Below, piece after piece: positions 46,225 through 54,668 of a stretch of DNA of 64,000 bases; the stretch's first letter is position 1; the number at the start of each line of letters is the position of its first letter. This DNA comes from Aeromonas rivuli (GTDB taxonomy: Bacteria > Pseudomonadota > Gammaproteobacteria > Enterobacterales > Aeromonadaceae): assembly GCF_000820045.1 (NCBI RefSeq), contig NZ_CDBJ01000027.1, forward strand, positions 62,001 through 126,000. Reading direction: 5' to 3'. Position numbers and translations under genes: made by a program. A model generated the notes under the pieces. That model searched no databases, was not told where the DNA came from, and saw nothing but the letters and a program-made list of their open reading frames with translations.

Positions 46225-46725
46225 ATGGATAACAAGCAACTTGAAGGTAACATCTTTATTCCCGCCCACCTAGATGATGTCTGGCATGCCTGGACCACGG
46301 AGAGCGGGCTACGCAGCTTTCTCGCCCCGGAGTGCCTGATGGTGGCCGAACCCAATGGCCCGTTCGAGATCTACTTCCGCCCCGATGCTCCCCATGGCGA
46401 GCGGGGCAGCGAGGGGTGCCGGGTCATGGCCGTCATGCCCCATGACTTGCTCAGTTTCAGCTGGAATTTCCCCCCCCACTTGCCCCATGTGCGCCAGCAG
46501 AAGACCCAGGTCAGCCTGCGTTTCGTGCCCGAAGACCAGGGCACCCGCCTCCATCTGCTGCAGACCGGTTGGGCCAATGATCCGGACTGGGATGAGGGCT
46601 ACGACTACTTTCGCCATGAATGGTTGGACGTCGTGCTGCCCCGCCTGCAATACCGTTTCACCCACGGCCCCATCGACTGGCACAACCCTCCCAGTGGCCA
46701 GCAACTCAAATGTCTGGCGCAATGA
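46225..46725 (+). CDS. SRPBCC / AHSA1-like protein
   Basis: 166 residues with the AHSA1/START-like pattern: an N-terminal strand and helix (FIPAHLDDVWHAWTTESGL), the GPFEIYF turn, SEGCRVMAVMPHDLLSFSWN and a C-terminal helix (FRHEWLDVVLPRLQ). Such proteins bind hydrophobic ligands or stabilise partners; ligand unknown. The ATG at 46225 is placed ten bases after TGAGG. Confidence 0.8.
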   Translation: MDNKQLEGNIFIPAHLDDVWHAWTTESGLRSFLAPECLMVAEPNGPFEIYFRPDAPHGERGSEGCRVMAVMPHDLLSFSWNFPPHLPHVRQQKTQVSLRFVPEDQGTRLHLLQTGWANDPDWDEGYDYFRHEWLDVVLPRLQYRFTHGPIDWHNPPSGQQLKCLAQ

Positions 46726-46740
46726 CCAGGACTGCATGAA

Positions 46741-46768
46741 AGAGACCGCCCTCAGGCGGTCTCTTGTT
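46741..46768. terminator. Bidirectional terminator
   Basis: AGAGACCGCC-CTCA-GGCGGTCTCT hairpin between the convergent SRPBCC and puuB genes. Confidence 0.8.
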
Positions 46769-46787
46769 ATTGGACGACTGCCATCGC

Positions 46788-48065
46788 TCACACCCCCAAC
46801 CGATCCCGCAGGCTGTACCAGGCAGCGCCGGCGGCGGTGAAAGGGATGCGGAACAGACGGCCGCCCGGGAAGGGGTAGTGGGGGAGCTTGGCGAAAGCGT
46901 CGAAGCGCTCCGCCTGGCCGCTCAACACCTCGGAGAGCAACTTGCCCGCCAGATGGGTGCAAGTAACGCCGTGGCCACTGTAGCCCTGCATGTAATAGAT
47001 GTTGGGGCCGATGCGGCCAAACTGCGGCAGGCGCGACATGGTCAGCAGAAAGTTGCCGGTCCAGGTGTATTCCACTTTGACGTCGGCCAGCTGAGGGAAG
47101 GTCTTGAGCATTTTGGGGATGATGAGCCGTTCGATGTCGGCGGGATCCCGGGCGCCATAGACGACACCGCCGCCGTAGATCAGGCGGTGATCCCCTGTGG
47201 TGCGGTAGTAGTCGAGCAGGTAGTTGCAATCCTCCATGCAGTAGTTCTGCGGCAGCAGTTGCCGGGCACGCTCCTCGCCTATCACCTCGGTGGTCACTAC
47301 CTGGGTGCCACAGGGCATGCTCTTGCCCGCCAATTCCGGCACCAGATCCCCCAGATAGGCATTACCCGCCACCACCACGAAGCGTGCCTTGACCGCCCCC
47401 TTGGCGGTGCGCACCAGCGCCGGTTGACCCGGCTCTATGCTGGTGACCGCTGACTGCTCGAAGATGCGCCCACCCTGGCTGCGAATGGCCTCGGCCTCCC
47501 CCAGCGCCAGATTGAGGGGATGGATATGGCCACCGCGCTTGTCGAGCAGGCCGCCGACGTAGCGATCGCTACCCACCACCTGGCGTATCCCCTCTTTATC
47601 CAGCAGCTCCAGCTGATCGTTGCCCCATTTGCGCCAGCGCAGTTGCTGGGCCTTGAGCTCGTGCAGCTGACGCTCGGTATCGGCGGCAAAGACGCCACCC
47701 TGCTGCAAGTCACATTGAATGTCGTAGCGTTTGATGCGCTCGCGAATGATGTCCCCCCCCTCAAACAACATGCTGCCGAGCAGCCTGGCCTGATCCGGCG
47801 GGCAGCTCGCCTCTATGTTGTCGATGTCGCGGCTGTAGGAGTTGACTATCTGGCCACCGTTGCGACCGCTGGCGCCGAAACCGACCCTGGCCGCCTCCAG
47901 CACCACCACCGAATAGCCCTTCTCCACCAGATGCAGGGCACTGGACAGGCCGGTATAGCCGGCCCCTATGATGCAGACATCGCACTCAAGCTGTTCATCC
48001 AGACTGGGGAAAGGCGCATGGGTATTGGCACTGGCGGCGTAGTAGCTCTTCACATGTTCGGTCAT
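46788..48065 (-). CDS. puuB: Gamma-glutamylputrescine oxidase-like FAD enzyme
   Basis: 425 residues, as in E. coli PuuB (426). The N-terminal FAD dinucleotide fold is clear (CDVCIIGAGYTGLSSALHLV, VVVLEAARVGFGASGRNGGQ), followed by a DAO-type substrate domain (YGGGVVYGARDPADIERLI). PuuB oxidises gamma-glutamylputrescine. It is divergent from an aldehyde dehydrogenase, an aminotransferase and a putrescine-type permease, which supports polyamine/GABA catabolism. puuA and puuD are absent from the window. GAGGG precedes the ATG. Confidence 0.85.
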   Translation of the reverse strand: MTEHVKSYYAASANTHAPFPSLDEQLECDVCIIGAGYTGLSSALHLVEKGYSVVVLEAARVGFGASGRNGGQIVNSYSRDIDNIEASCPPDQARLLGSMLFEGGDIIRERIKRYDIQCDLQQGGVFAADTERQLHELKAQQLRWRKWGNDQLELLDKEGIRQVVGSDRYVGGLLDKRGGHIHPLNLALGEAEAIRSQGGRIFEQSAVTSIEPGQPALVRTAKGAVKARFVVVAGNAYLGDLVPELAGKSMPCGTQVVTTEVIGEERARQLLPQNYCMEDCNYLLDYYRTTGDHRLIYGGGVVYGARDPADIERLIIPKMLKTFPQLADVKVEYTWTGNFLLTMSRLPQFGRIGPNIYYMQGYSGHGVTCTHLAGKLLSEVLSGQAERFDAFAKLPHYPFPGGRLFRIPFTAAGAAWYSLRDRLGV

Positions 48066-48389
48066 GATCCCTCGTTCCTCACAAGATTGCGCTCAATAAT
48101 GGCTGAAATGGGGCCTTGCCTGGTCCCTTTTCGGGGGGCGGAGCTGGGTGGCTTGTGCATCGAACGGATTGCGCCTTCCGTTCATTATTTTGCACACCCA
48201 TGACCGCAAATCTGTCAATGACACCACTTCTAGCACGCCAACACCGCCCTGGGCAACCGCATTTAACACTTGAAAAACAAAGTGGCGGCCATTATGGTCA
48301 TCCAGTGCTTATTATTCTATACAGCAAGCGTGCCGGATAATGCCATGTCATCCCATCCAGAACGCCCTGAATCTACCGCCGAGGCCCCC
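48066..48389. promoter_or_regulatory. Divergent control region of the polyamine cluster
   Basis: 324 bp between puuB and the gabD-like gene. Both promoters should lie here. I see no clear palindromic operator. An in-frame extension of gabD to 48270 has no RBS and no family match. Confidence 0.45.
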
Positions 48390-49853
48390 ATGTCACTGAC
48401 AGCGCAGCTCGAACCCCTGACTCACTCCCTTGCCTATATAGATGGCCGCTGGTGCCAGGCCCACAGCGGTCGCCAGTTCGAGGTGACCAACCCGGCCACG
48501 GGTGAACTCATCACCCGGGTGCCGGACATGGATGGTGCCGATACCCAGGCCGCCATCGAAGCCGCCCATGCTGCTCAGCCTGCCTGGGCGGCACTCACCG
48601 CCAAGGAGCGCAGTGCCAGACTGATGCGCTGGTATGAGCTCATCATGGCGAACCAGGATGCCCTGGCGCGGCTGATGACCCGGGAGCAGGGCAAGCCCCT
48701 GGCCGAGGCCAAGGGGGAAGTCGCCTACGGTGCCAGCTTTATCCAGTGGTTCGCGGAAGAGGGCAAGCGCGCCTACGGCCGCACCATACCAGGATTCAGT
48801 GGCGACAGGCGCCTGGCCACCATCAAGCAGCCGGTCGGGGTCGTGGCCGCCATCACCCCCTGGAACTTCCCCATCGCCATGATCACCCGCAAGGCAGGCC
48901 CGGCCCTGGCCGCCGGTTGCACCATCGTCATCAAGCCCGCCGCCGAAACTCCCCTGTGCGCCCTGGCCCTGGCTGCACTGGCCGAGCAGGCCGCTATTCC
49001 GGCCGGGGTGATCAACATAGTCACCTCCCATCAGGCCGCCATCGTCGGGGATGAGCTCTGTGCCAACCCCCTGGTGCGCAAGCTCTCTTTCACCGGCTCG
49101 ACCCGCATCGGCAAGCTGTTGATGCGCCAATGCGCCGACACCATGAAGCGCGTCTCCCTGGAGTTGGGCGGCAACGCCCCCTTCATCGTGTTCGACGATG
49201 CGGACTTGGACGCCGCCGTGACCGGGGCCCTCGCCTCCAAATACCGCAATGCGGGCCAGACCTGCGTCTGCGCCAACCGCATATTGGTGCAGGCCAGCGT
49301 CTATGACGCCTTCGCCGAGAAGCTGGCCGCCGCGGTGCGCGCCTTCAAGGTGGGAGATGGCCTTGGTGAAGGCAGCCAGATTGGCCCCCTCATCAACCAG
49401 ACCGCCGCCGACAAGGTCGCCACCCTGGTGGAGCAGGCTCAGGCTGCCGGTGCCCAGATACTGGTAGGTGGCAAGATCCACAGCGCTGGCCCCCTCTTCT
49501 ACAGCCCGACCATATTGACCCACGTCCAGGCCGATAACCCCATTCTGCAGGAGGAGATCTTCGGCCCCGTCGCGCCCTTGGTGCGCTTTGAGACCGAAGC
49601 CGAGGCCATCGCCATCGCCAACGACACCCCTTACGGCCTGGCCGCTTACTTCTATGGCCGTGACATCGCCCGGGTGTGGCGGGTCGCCGAACGTCTTGAG
49701 TACGGCATGGTGGGCATCAACGAAGGGATCATCTCTACCGAGCTGGCGCCCTTTGGCGGCATCAAGGAGTCTGGCCTGGGCCGGGAAGGGGCCGCCGAGG
49801 GACTCGATGAGTATCTGGAAACCAAATATCTCTGCTTCGGCTCCATTGCATAA
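48390..49853 (+). CDS. gabD: Succinate-semialdehyde dehydrogenase-like
   Basis: 487 residues (E. coli GabD 482). Aldehyde dehydrogenase motifs: PWNFPIAMITRKAGPALAAG, ELGGNAPFIVFDDADLDAA with the general-base Glu, and NAGQTCVCANR with the catalytic Cys. GabD oxidises succinate semialdehyde to succinate with NADP, the last step of GABA use. The ATG at 48390 follows GAGG and opens MSLTAQLEPLTHS, matching the family; ATG 48345 is the main alternative. Confidence 0.88.
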   Translation: MSLTAQLEPLTHSLAYIDGRWCQAHSGRQFEVTNPATGELITRVPDMDGADTQAAIEAAHAAQPAWAALTAKERSARLMRWYELIMANQDALARLMTREQGKPLAEAKGEVAYGASFIQWFAEEGKRAYGRTIPGFSGDRRLATIKQPVGVVAAITPWNFPIAMITRKAGPALAAGCTIVIKPAAETPLCALALAALAEQAAIPAGVINIVTSHQAAIVGDELCANPLVRKLSFTGSTRIGKLLMRQCADTMKRVSLELGGNAPFIVFDDADLDAAVTGALASKYRNAGQTCVCANRILVQASVYDAFAEKLAAAVRAFKVGDGLGEGSQIGPLINQTAADKVATLVEQAQAAGAQILVGGKIHSAGPLFYSPTILTHVQADNPILQEEIFGPVAPLVRFETEAEAIAIANDTPYGLAAYFYGRDIARVWRVAERLEYGMVGINEGIISTELAPFGGIKESGLGREGAAEGLDEYLETKYLCFGSIA

Positions 49854-50004
49854 TAAAACAAATTAATGGATATTTTATTCACCAGTAGTGGGGCGCAGGA
49901 CAACCAGGCCCCCTGTGATGGACAACCTAAGGATGGGGAGCGACAGCCAGGCTGCCGACTCATCAACATACAGTGAGGGGCTTGCCCCTGATGGGAGAAT
50001 CAAG

Positions 50005-51282
50005 ATGAGTAATCAATCCTGGCAAGCGCGCCGCGAAGCCGCCGTGGTCAACGGCGTGGGCACCCTGATGCCGGTCTTTATCGACAGGGCCCAGAATGCC
50101 GAGCTGTGGGATGTGGAGGGCAACCGCTACATCGACTTTGCCTCGGGCATCGCCGTGCTCAACACCGGCCACAACCACCCCAAGGTGGTGGCCGCCGTGC
50201 GCGAGCAACTGGAAAAATTCAGCCACACCTGCTTCCAGGTTACCCCCTACCCCGGCTACATCGAGCTTGCGGAGAAACTCAATGCCCTGGTACCGGGATC
50301 GACCCCCAAGCGTACCCTGTTTCTCTCCACCGGTGCCGAGGCGGTGGAGAACGCCATCAAGATAGCCCGCGCCCATACCGGTCGCAGCGGCACCATCGCC
50401 TTCAAGGGGGGCTTCCATGGCCGCACCATGATGGGCATGGCGCTCACCGGCAAAGTGGTGCCCTACAAGACAGGGTTCGGCCCCCTGCCGGGAGAGGTCT
50501 ATCACCTGCCCTTCCCCGCCGATTATCTGGGGGTGAGTGAGGCCGATGCCTTGGCCGCACTGGATCTCTGCTTCAGTGCCGACATAGAGCCGACCCGGGT
50601 CGCGGCCATCATCATTGAGCCGGTACAGGGCGAAGGGGGCTTCTACCCGGCCTCCCCCGGCTTCATGCAGAGTTTGCGCAACGTCTGCGATCAGCACGGT
50701 ATCGTGCTCATCTGCGACGAGATCCAGAGCGGTTTCTGCCGCACCGGCAAGACCTTCGCCACCGAATACAGCGGCATAGAGCCGGACATCATGACCCTGG
50801 CCAAGAGCCTGGCCGGTGGCTTCCCGCTCTCGGCCGTGGTCGGCAAGGCGGCTATCATGAACGCCGCCAAACCCGGTGGCCTGGGGGGCACCTATGCGGG
50901 CTCCCCCATCGCCTGCGCCGCCGCCCTGGCGGTGCTCGACGTCATTGAGGAGGAGCAACTCAATCGGCGCGCCCAGGCCCAGGGCGAGCAGCTCAAAGCC
51001 CGCTTGCACCAGCTTGCCGAGCGTTTCGACTGCATCGGCGATATCCGTGGCCCGGGCGCCATGGTGGCCATGGAGCTGGTCAAGGGCCGCGATGCCCGCC
51101 AACCGGACGCCGATCTCACCAAGCGTCTGGTGGCCGAGGCGGGCAAACAGGGGCTGGTATTGCTCTCCTGCGGCGTGCGGGCCAACGTCATCCGCTTCCT
51201 GGCGCCGCTCACCGCCGCACCGACGCTGGTAGACGAGGGGCTGGACAAACTGGAGCGGGCCCTGACCGCCGCCCTCGCCTAG
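50005..51282 (+). CDS. gabT: 4-aminobutyrate aminotransferase
   Basis: 425 residues (E. coli GabT 426). Class III PLP aminotransferase: FASGIAVLNTGHNHPKVVAA, the cofactor-phosphate stretch STGAEAVENAIKIARAHTG, the Asp of DEIQSGFCRTGK and the Schiff-base Lys in LAKSLAGGFPLS. It transfers the amino group of GABA to 2-oxoglutarate. It follows gabD by 151 bp. GGGAGAA lies just before the ATG. PuuE is an equally good name in this context. Confidence 0.9.
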   Translation: MSNQSWQARREAAVVNGVGTLMPVFIDRAQNAELWDVEGNRYIDFASGIAVLNTGHNHPKVVAAVREQLEKFSHTCFQVTPYPGYIELAEKLNALVPGSTPKRTLFLSTGAEAVENAIKIARAHTGRSGTIAFKGGFHGRTMMGMALTGKVVPYKTGFGPLPGEVYHLPFPADYLGVSEADALAALDLCFSADIEPTRVAAIIIEPVQGEGGFYPASPGFMQSLRNVCDQHGIVLICDEIQSGFCRTGKTFATEYSGIEPDIMTLAKSLAGGFPLSAVVGKAAIMNAAKPGGLGGTYAGSPIACAAALAVLDVIEEEQLNRRAQAQGEQLKARLHQLAERFDCIGDIRGPGAMVAMELVKGRDARQPDADLTKRLVAEAGKQGLVLLSCGVRANVIRFLAPLTAAPTLVDEGLDKLERALTAALA

Positions 51283-51298
51283 GGCGGATACCGGCAAC

Positions 51299-51327
51299 CT
51301 CAGCCCGGGCCCGGTGCCCGGGCTGAG
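51299..51327 (+). terminator. Terminator of gabDT
   Basis: CTCAGCCCGGGC/GCCCGGGCTGAG stem, 12 bp, followed by TCTTT. Confidence 0.75.
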
Positions 51328-51431
51328 TCTTTACCCCAGAACAAGCCCCTGAACTTGCACCAAATATTTGCACTCCACCGGGCTGCCATGGGTTGTCATC
51401 CCCGTCCATCTGGGGCAAAATGCGCGCCGCT

Positions 51432-51466
51432 AAAATAACCGACTTGGTTGCCAAGTCGGTTATTTT
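51432..51466. repeat. Perfect inverted repeat before the permease gene
   Basis: Arms AAAATAACCGACTTGG and CCAAGTCGGTTATTTT around TTG. With A-run and T-run ends it could be a second, bidirectional terminator, or an operator/attenuator in the 270-bp leader of the permease. Confidence 0.65.
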
Positions 51467-51581
51467 CATTTTGTTGTTTACCACCAAACCGAGGCCGGGC
51501 CTTTTCCCGGAAATGATATCCGGGGTCGCACTCATAGATGGCGCGAACCCACCCATGATTTATGCCGCTATGAGGAACAAG

Positions 51582-51737
51582 ATGGGGCTCTCTTATACTT
51601 CGTCTCCGCTCGCCGGAGTCAGCCTTGGCAACGCGATTGCCAACGACCTCTGCACCACTCTGTCGAGTGTGCGTCTGTTCAGTCCCCTGGCGTCTCGCCA
51701 TGACCATGCCCTGGCGGCAATGCAGGAGGTTCGCTGA
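51582..51737 (+). CDS. Candidate 51-aa leader ORF coupled to the permease
   Basis: The frame [20 protein letters not shown]... ends in TGA that overlaps the permease ATG (TGATG at 51735-51739). AGGA lies five bases before the ATG at 51582. The peptide is not hydrophobic and resembles no known family. The overlap would make permease translation depend on it. It may also be a chance frame, since in-frame starts extend further upstream (51555). Confidence 0.35.
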   Translation: MGLSYTSSPLAGVSLGNAIANDLCTTLSSVRLFSPLASRHDHALAAMQEVR

Positions 51738-53083
51738 TGTCTGATGCACCGGTTCGCCTCAAAAAAACCCTCAAATTATGGCAAGTCGTGGTCATCGGCC
51801 TCGCCTACCTGACCCCCATGGCGGTGTTCGACACCTTCGCCATGGTCTCCGACATCACCAGCGGCCACGTCGCCACCTCCTACCTGCTGGCCCTGGCCGG
51901 GATACTGTTCACCGCCATCAGCTACGGTCATCTGGTGCGCAAGTATCCCTCCGCCGGCTCGGCCTACACCTACACCCAGAAGACCTTCCATCCCTATGTG
52001 GGCTTCATGGTGGGCTGGTCGTCCCTGCTCGACTACCTCTTCATGCCGATGATCAACATGCTGCTGGCCAAGATTTACCTGACCGCCATGTTCCCCGGGG
52101 TCGAACCCTGGATCTTTATCTTCGGACTGGTGAGCGTGATGACCCTGCTCAACCTGCGCGGCATCAATCTGGTGGCCAACTTCAATGGCCTGATCGTGCT
52201 GGTGCAGGTCGCCATCATACTGGTATTCCTCGCCCTGATGGCCCATGCGGTCTACTTCGGCGAGGGAGAAGGGAGTGTGCTGAGCAGCCGTCCCTTCTAT
52301 TCGGAGCACACCGCCTTGCTGCCGCTCTTTACCGGCGCCACCATCCTCTGCTTCTCATTCCTGGGCTTCGATGGCCTGAGCTCGCTCAGTGAAGAGACCC
52401 CCAACGCCGGCAAGGTGATCCCCCGCGCCATCCTGCTGACCGCCCTCATCGGCGGCATCATCTTCGTGCTGGTCTCCTACTTCCTGCAGCTCTATTTCCC
52501 GGACATCAGCCGCTTCAAGGAGCCCGATGCCGTGCTGCCGGAGATCGCCCTCTACGTCGGTGGCAAGCTGTTCCAGAGCATAGTGCTGGTCAGCACCACG
52601 GTCGCCGTACTGGCCTCGGGCATGGCGGCCCACGCTGGCGTGTCACGGATCCTCTACGTGATGGGCCGCGATGGCGTCCTGCCCGAGAAGGTGTTCAGCT
52701 ATGTGCACCCCACCTGGCGTACCCCGGCCATCAACGTGCTGCTGGTCGGTGCCCTGGCACTCTCCGCCGTCTCCTTCGATCTGGACATCGCCCTGGCGCT
52801 GGTCAACTTCGGCGCCCTGGTCGCCTTCACCTTCGTCAACCTGTCGGTGATCGCCCAGTTCTATGTGCGCGAGCAGCGTAACAAGACCCTCAAGGACACG
52901 GTCTGCTTCCTGCTGCTGCCCCTGTGTGGCGCCGCGACCATAGGCCTGCTCTGGCTCAACCTGGAGCTGAGCTCCCTCTATCTGGGTCTCATATGGGCTG
53001 GCCTGGGTCTGGTCTACCTGGTGCTGCGCATCAAGCTCTCCCAGGCGCCCCTGCGGGAGTACGAAGAGGCCGAGCTGCAATAA
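51737..53083 (+). CDS. puuP: APC-family permease, PuuP-like
   Basis: 448 residues, about 12 transmembrane segments. The N-terminus ([20 protein letters not shown]) and [20 protein letters not shown] fit the amino acid-polyamine-organocation family, and the wording is close to the putrescine importer PuuP (461 aa in E. coli). AGGAGG stands before the ATG. It lies behind gabDT; specificity for putrescine is inferred from the neighbours. Confidence 0.8.
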   Translation: MSDAPVRLKKTLKLWQVVVIGLAYLTPMAVFDTFAMVSDITSGHVATSYLLALAGILFTAISYGHLVRKYPSAGSAYTYTQKTFHPYVGFMVGWSSLLDYLFMPMINMLLAKIYLTAMFPGVEPWIFIFGLVSVMTLLNLRGINLVANFNGLIVLVQVAIILVFLALMAHAVYFGEGEGSVLSSRPFYSEHTALLPLFTGATILCFSFLGFDGLSSLSEETPNAGKVIPRAILLTALIGGIIFVLVSYFLQLYFPDISRFKEPDAVLPEIALYVGGKLFQSIVLVSTTVAVLASGMAAHAGVSRILYVMGRDGVLPEKVFSYVHPTWRTPAINVLLVGALALSAVSFDLDIALALVNFGALVAFTFVNLSVIAQFYVREQRNKTLKDTVCFLLLPLCGAATIGLLWLNLELSSLYLGLIWAGLGLVYLVLRIKLSQAPLREYEEAELQ

Positions 53084-53104
53084 GCCACGCCGTTCACAGC
53101 AAGC

Positions 53105-53133
53105 AAAAAGGGGAGCCATTAGCTCCCCTTTTA
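53105..53133 (+). terminator. Terminator of the permease gene
   Basis: AAAAGGGGAGC/GCTCCCCTTTT stem with a 5-nt loop, followed by ATC. Confidence 0.8.
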
Positions 53134-53189
53134 TCATTCACAATCCACCCATCAGCGGCTGCGCAGCCACCCCCCAAGTGCCAGATAAG

Positions 53190-53217
53190 CAAAAGGAGAG
53201 TCATGGACTCCCCTTTG
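53190..53217 (-). terminator. Terminator of the 97-aa exported protein gene
   Basis: AAAGGAGAGTC / GACTCCCCTTT hairpin (one mismatch) facing the minus-strand gene. Confidence 0.6.
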
Positions 53218-53256
53218 TTAGCCGCTCTGGCTGTGATCCCCTGGGCGCGTCGAGCC

Positions 53257-53550
53257 TTATTTGATCAATGCCTTGGTGGCCGCTTTTGCAGGATCATCGA
53301 CGGCATTTTCGACCTTGCCCTTAGCATCGCCCACCGAACCCTTGGCGTCGTTCAATGCGCCCTTCTTATCATCCAGGCCGACCGAGTCTTTGGCCGTTTC
53401 GGCGGCGGAGCAACGCCCGCCCACCCCGACGGTGGCCTTCATGGCCGCGCCCTTGACCGCTTTCTCAGGGGTACAATCCGGGTTGATGACACCCGCCTGG
53501 GCACCCAGGGTGATCAGGCAGAGGGAGAGACAGAGCAGCAGTTTTTTCAT
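53257..53550 (-). CDS. Small exported protein, 97 aa
   Basis: The ATG at 53550 opens a clean signal peptide (MKKLLLCLSLCLITLGAQA). The mature 78 residues contain two cysteines, RCSAAETAKDS, and a hydrophilic Lys/Asp-rich helix ending VENAVDDPAKAATKALIK. The same ending and RCSAA element occur in the 179-residue neighbour, so they are paralogues. No known family. Probably periplasmic. Confidence 0.7.
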   Translation of the reverse strand: MKKLLLCLSLCLITLGAQAGVINPDCTPEKAVKGAAMKATVGVGGRCSAAETAKDSVGLDDKKGALNDAKGSVGDAKGKVENAVDDPAKAATKALIK

Positions 53551-53809
53551 GACAGACTCACTTTTGATGGCGAATGAATATCTCCCAGTGTAGGGAGATG
53601 TGTGCAAGGAGCAAGACACATCCATTCAGCCCCCTTGAGCGGGTAACTGGCGCCATAGGGTGAGACAGGCCTGGCCAAGAGAGCCTGTGGCCCGAGCAGA
53701 CCCGGTTCAATGGCCACCACGCCCCCTATCAGGGAGCCAGTCCCACTCTCATCGAGACGTCTTGGGTTGTCGCAACCTGGCGCAGAGTGCTTGCCCCAGC
53801 GCGCGGTGC
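53551..53809. other. Gap between the two exported-protein genes
   Basis: 259 bp without a supported gene; presumably contains the promoter of the 97-residue gene. Confidence 0.4.
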
Positions 53810-54349
53810 TTAGCGTATCAATCTTCTGGCTGCCGCCCGGCCAGGATTATCCACGGCATTCTCGACTCGCTGCTTGGTGTTGCGCGCCTTGTAATAGGCA
53901 TCATCCACCCCGGTCGCCTGGGCCGCCTTGCGCTTGGCATAGTCAGCCGGGTCATCCACCGCATTCTCGACTCGCTGCTTGGTATTGCGCGCCTTGTAAT
54001 AGGCATCATCCACCCCGGTCGCCTGAGCCGCCTTGCGCTTGGCGTAGTCAGCCGGGTCGTCCACCGCATTCTCGACTCGCTGCTTGGTATTGCGCGCCTT
54101 GTAATAGGCATCATCCACCCCGGTCGCCTGAGCCGCCTTGCGCTTGGCGTAGTCAGCAGGATTGTCCACGACTTTGTCGACCCGCTGCTTGGCGCTGGCC
54201 GCAGAACATCGGCTATTGATACCCGTGGTGCCATTGACGGCCGACCCCACCGCCACCTGTCCGGCACTGCAACCAGAGGGAAGAACGTCAGCCTGAGCAG
54301 AGAGGGATACCAGGATCAGGGGAAATAGAGAGAGAGACCAATGCTTCAT
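53810..54349 (-). CDS. Exported repeat protein, 179 aa
   Basis: Signal peptide (MKHWSLSLFPLILVSLSAQA), a 40-residue Cys-containing head, then three nearly identical 36-residue repeats at residues 62-169 (unit: NPADYAKRKAAQATGVDDAY...RVENAVDD) and a short basic end. Repeats are predicted helical and amphipathic. Head and ending match the 97-residue neighbour, which has no such expansion. No known family; periplasmic location inferred. Near-identity of repeats at DNA level suggests recent duplication and easy copy-number change. Confidence 0.75.
   Translation of the reverse strand: MKHWSLSLFPLILVSLSAQADVLPSGCSAGQVAVGSAVNGTTGINSRCSAASAKQRVDKVVDNPADYAKRKAAQATGVDDAYYKARNTKQRVENAVDDPADYAKRKAAQATGVDDAYYKARNTKQRVENAVDDPADYAKRKAAQATGVDDAYYKARNTKQRVENAVDNPGRAAARRLIR
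53843..54166 (-). repeat. Three 108-bp in-frame tandem repeats
   Basis: 108-bp units encode 36 residues each; copies two and three are almost base-identical. Confidence 0.85.
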
Positions 54350-54668
54350 GACAGACTCGCGATAGCTGAAAAACGACCGCCTAGTCTAACGGCCTGAGCA
54401 GGGAGGACAAGTATTAATGACACATCAATCACTTGTGTCGGTCAACGTCTAACGCCAGGCTGCGGCCAAACGCACCCGTTGGCCGAGGTGTCGGCAAGAG
54501 GATAGGCAGACCGTTTTTCCTCCCTCTGAAGGTGACAGCGCCACGGTGCGCACGCTGTCATCAAATCATCATCAAAACGTCACTTTGTCATAAAAGTGTC
54601 ATCAAGCCTTGCTGTAATGCGCCGGTCAAATTCATCAGCAGACGGCCAGCGCCGTCCCAAGAGGCTTT
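54350..54668. promoter_or_regulatory. Promoter region of the phosphate transporter
   Basis: 319 bp without a gene. It holds Pho boxes at 54555-54602 and the transporter RBS (AAGAGG). Confidence 0.5.
54555..54602 (+). promoter_or_regulatory. Pho boxes (PhoB sites)
   Basis: TTGTCATAAAAGTGTCAT at 54585-54602 matches the two-heptamer PhoB consensus (CTGTCAT-N4-CTGTCAT). Upstream, CTGTCATCAAATCATCAT at 54555-54572 is a second, weaker box. Spacing of 11 bp within each box is correct. Confidence 0.75.

Noticed and set aside
51393..51581. Longer upstream form (114 codons) of the permease leader ORF
   Set aside because: It would run through the perfect inverted repeat and lacks an RBS. Only the part from 51582 has a plausible start.
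51470..51736. Riboswitch in the permease leader
   Set aside because: No known riboswitch core could be recognised; the coupled ORF explains the spacing as well.
53843..54166. CRISPR-like array
   Set aside because: The 108-bp units are contiguous, in frame and lie inside a signal-peptide protein; there are no spacers or cas genes.
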